A DNA stretch of 7,836 nucleotides from assembly GCA_004298915.1 (NCBI GenBank), contig SCTE01000383.1, positions 1 through 7,836 of the forward strand, read 5' to 3'. Below, one piece after another: positions 6,831 through 7,836 of this stretch. A program made the translations under genes and the position numbers. The notes under the pieces are model-generated. The model was not told where the DNA came from. It made no database searches and saw only the letters and a list, made by a program, of their open reading frames with translations. This DNA is from Chloroflexota bacterium (GTDB taxonomy: Bacteria > Chloroflexota > Limnocylindria > Limnocylindrales > CSP1-4). The first letter of the stretch is position 1. Each line of letters starts with the position of its first letter.

Positions 6831-7836
6831 TCGAGGTCCGCGTCGCCGGCCCGCGCGAACTGGACGCCTGGGACGACCTGACGGTGCACCCGGGCGGCGG
6901 TCACGTCCTCCAATCGATGGCCTGGGCGCGGCATCGCGCGGCCACCGGCTGGCGGCCGCACCACCTGGTCCTCGGTGACGGGTCGGCCGTCCTCGCCCTC
7001 GAGCGTCCCTGGCCGTGGATCGGTGGCGGAAGCGCCTACCTGCCGCGGGGCCCGGTGCCGGCCGGAAGTGCCGAGGCCATGGTCGCCCGGCTCGATGCGG
7101 TCACGCGCTGGCTCGGCGCTCAGGGCATCGACGTCGTCGCGTCCGATGCCGAGATCCCGGCCGTGTCCGGATATCCGGCACTCGTGCGTGATGCCGGATT
7201 CCGGCCGATCGAGGAGATCCAGCCATCGCGTCACCGCTACACCCTCCCGCTCGGGCACGGTGCGGACGAGGACGCCCTGTTCGGCGGCATCGCGAAGTCG
7301 ACCAGGCAGCGCATCCGGGCGGCAGAGCGCGACCAGATGTCGGTTGTCCGGCACGACGTGGGGGCCGATGCCGCGGGCGCCGGCCCGGGCGAAGGGTTCC
7401 GAGCCCCGGCCGAACCGGTCGAACCGGCCCTGGACCGGTTCTACGACCTGCTCCTCGCGACGGGCGAACGCCGGCACTTCGGGTTCGGGCCCCGGGCGGG
7501 ATTCACGAGCTGGTGGAGGGCGGCCCACGCCGCGGGTCACCTGCTGCTCCTCGAGGCGCGAACCGCCGCGGACGAGCCGATCGCCGGCCTGATCCTGTAC
7601 CGCCACGGCGGCCGCCTCAGCACGGTGCATTCCGCCGACGACGCGGCGACGCGGTCCGCCCATCCAGGTGCCCTCCACCTGCTGCGCTGGCGAGCCCTCC
7701 AGCAGGCGATGCGCGAGGGCTGTGCCGAGCTCGACCTCGGCGGCGTGGACCTGCCGGGGGCTCGCCACGAGCCGGTCGCCGGCGATCGGATGCACGGCCT
7801 CGCGGAACACAAGCGGGCGTTCGGGGCGACCTGGCT
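6827..7836 (+). CDS. FemAB-family aminoacyltransferase, second divergent copy, 3' end outside window
   Basis: An open frame runs from a GTG that overlaps the previous stop (GTGA) to the window edge, giving 336 codons without a stop. It has the same plan as its neighbour: HVLQSMAWARHRAATGW (26-42), AYLPRGPV (70-77), AKSTRQRIRAAERD (about 156-169), LDLGGVDL (302-309) and EHKRAFGATW (327-336). It is clearly a paralogue but far diverged. In place of the YDLWGL motif it has LDLGG, with about 20 residues between this and the EHKRAFG segment, where the first copy has only a short loop. Residues 178-201 form an Ala/Gly/Pro-rich insert absent from the first copy. By family, it should transfer an amino acid from aminoacyl-tRNA to a peptidoglycan precursor, perhaps the second step of a bridge begun by its neighbour; this is inference. 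By family length only a short C-terminal piece is likely to be missing. Confidence 0.85.
   Translation, partial: MIEVRVAGPRELDAWDDLTVHPGGGHVLQSMAWARHRAATGWRPHHLVLGDGSAVLALERPWPWIGGGSAYLPRGPVPAGSAEAMVARLDAVTRWLGAQGIDVVASDAEIPAVSGYPALVRDAGFRPIEEIQPSRHRYTLPLGHGADEDALFGGIAKSTRQRIRAAERDQMSVVRHDVGADAAGAGPGEGFRAPAEPVEPALDRFYDLLLATGERRHFGFGPRAGFTSWWRAAHAAGHLLLLEARTAADEPIAGLILYRHGGRLSTVHSADDAATRSAHPGALHLLRWRALQQAMREGCAELDLGGVDLPGARHEPVAGDRMHGLAEHKRAFGATW

Noticed and set aside
6671..7810. Antisense open frame of 379 codons opposite the second FemAB gene
   Set aside because: The plus-strand frame has FemAB motifs and continues the GTGA chain; the antisense product shows no motifs.

Overview
The window is a very GC-rich bacterial chromosome segment, with strong G/C at third codon positions and GTG starts at most genes. 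All genes lie on the plus strand and are packed almost without gaps. I see no mobile element, CRISPR array, tRNA or rRNA. The gene content is housekeeping (DNA topology, chromosome resolution, cell-wall building). High GC, the topA-xerC pairing, a short core-type MurJ and tandem FemAB-like enzymes fit a Chloroflexota-type (Limnocylindria-like) or, less likely, an actinobacterial genome. That placement is inference; no marker settles it.

Layout. Positions 1-300 hold the C-terminal part of a secreted-type CAP/SCP domain protein whose start lies outside the window. A small uncharacterised protein of 107 residues follows at 311-634. The only real intergenic gap (635-701) carries a TATACT -10-like box placed so that transcription would begin at the ATG of topA, suggesting a leaderless mRNA. 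From there one unbroken gene string runs to the window end: topA (702-3191), a Xer tyrosine recombinase (3188-4165), murJ lipid II flippase (4162-5751), a FemAB-family aminoacyltransferase (5748-6830) and a second, divergent FemAB-family protein (6827-7836, cut by the window edge).

All four junctions in that string have the same form: the stop codon and the next GTG start overlap in the tetranucleotide GTGA, mostly with no visible Shine-Dalgarno sequence. This points to one polycistronic unit read by termination-reinitiation. In function the string joins chromosome maintenance (TopA relaxes supercoils, Xer resolves chromosome dimers) to late peptidoglycan precursor steps (FemAB enzymes would add amino acids to the lipid II stem peptide; MurJ moves lipid II across the membrane).

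I found no clearly novel biological system. The points most worth a second look are the leaderless topA start, the serial GTGA coupling, the two unlike FemAB paralogues beside murJ, the loss of two key arginines in MurJ, the altered zinc ribbons and Arg/Gly tail of TopA, and the unexplained 107-residue protein.
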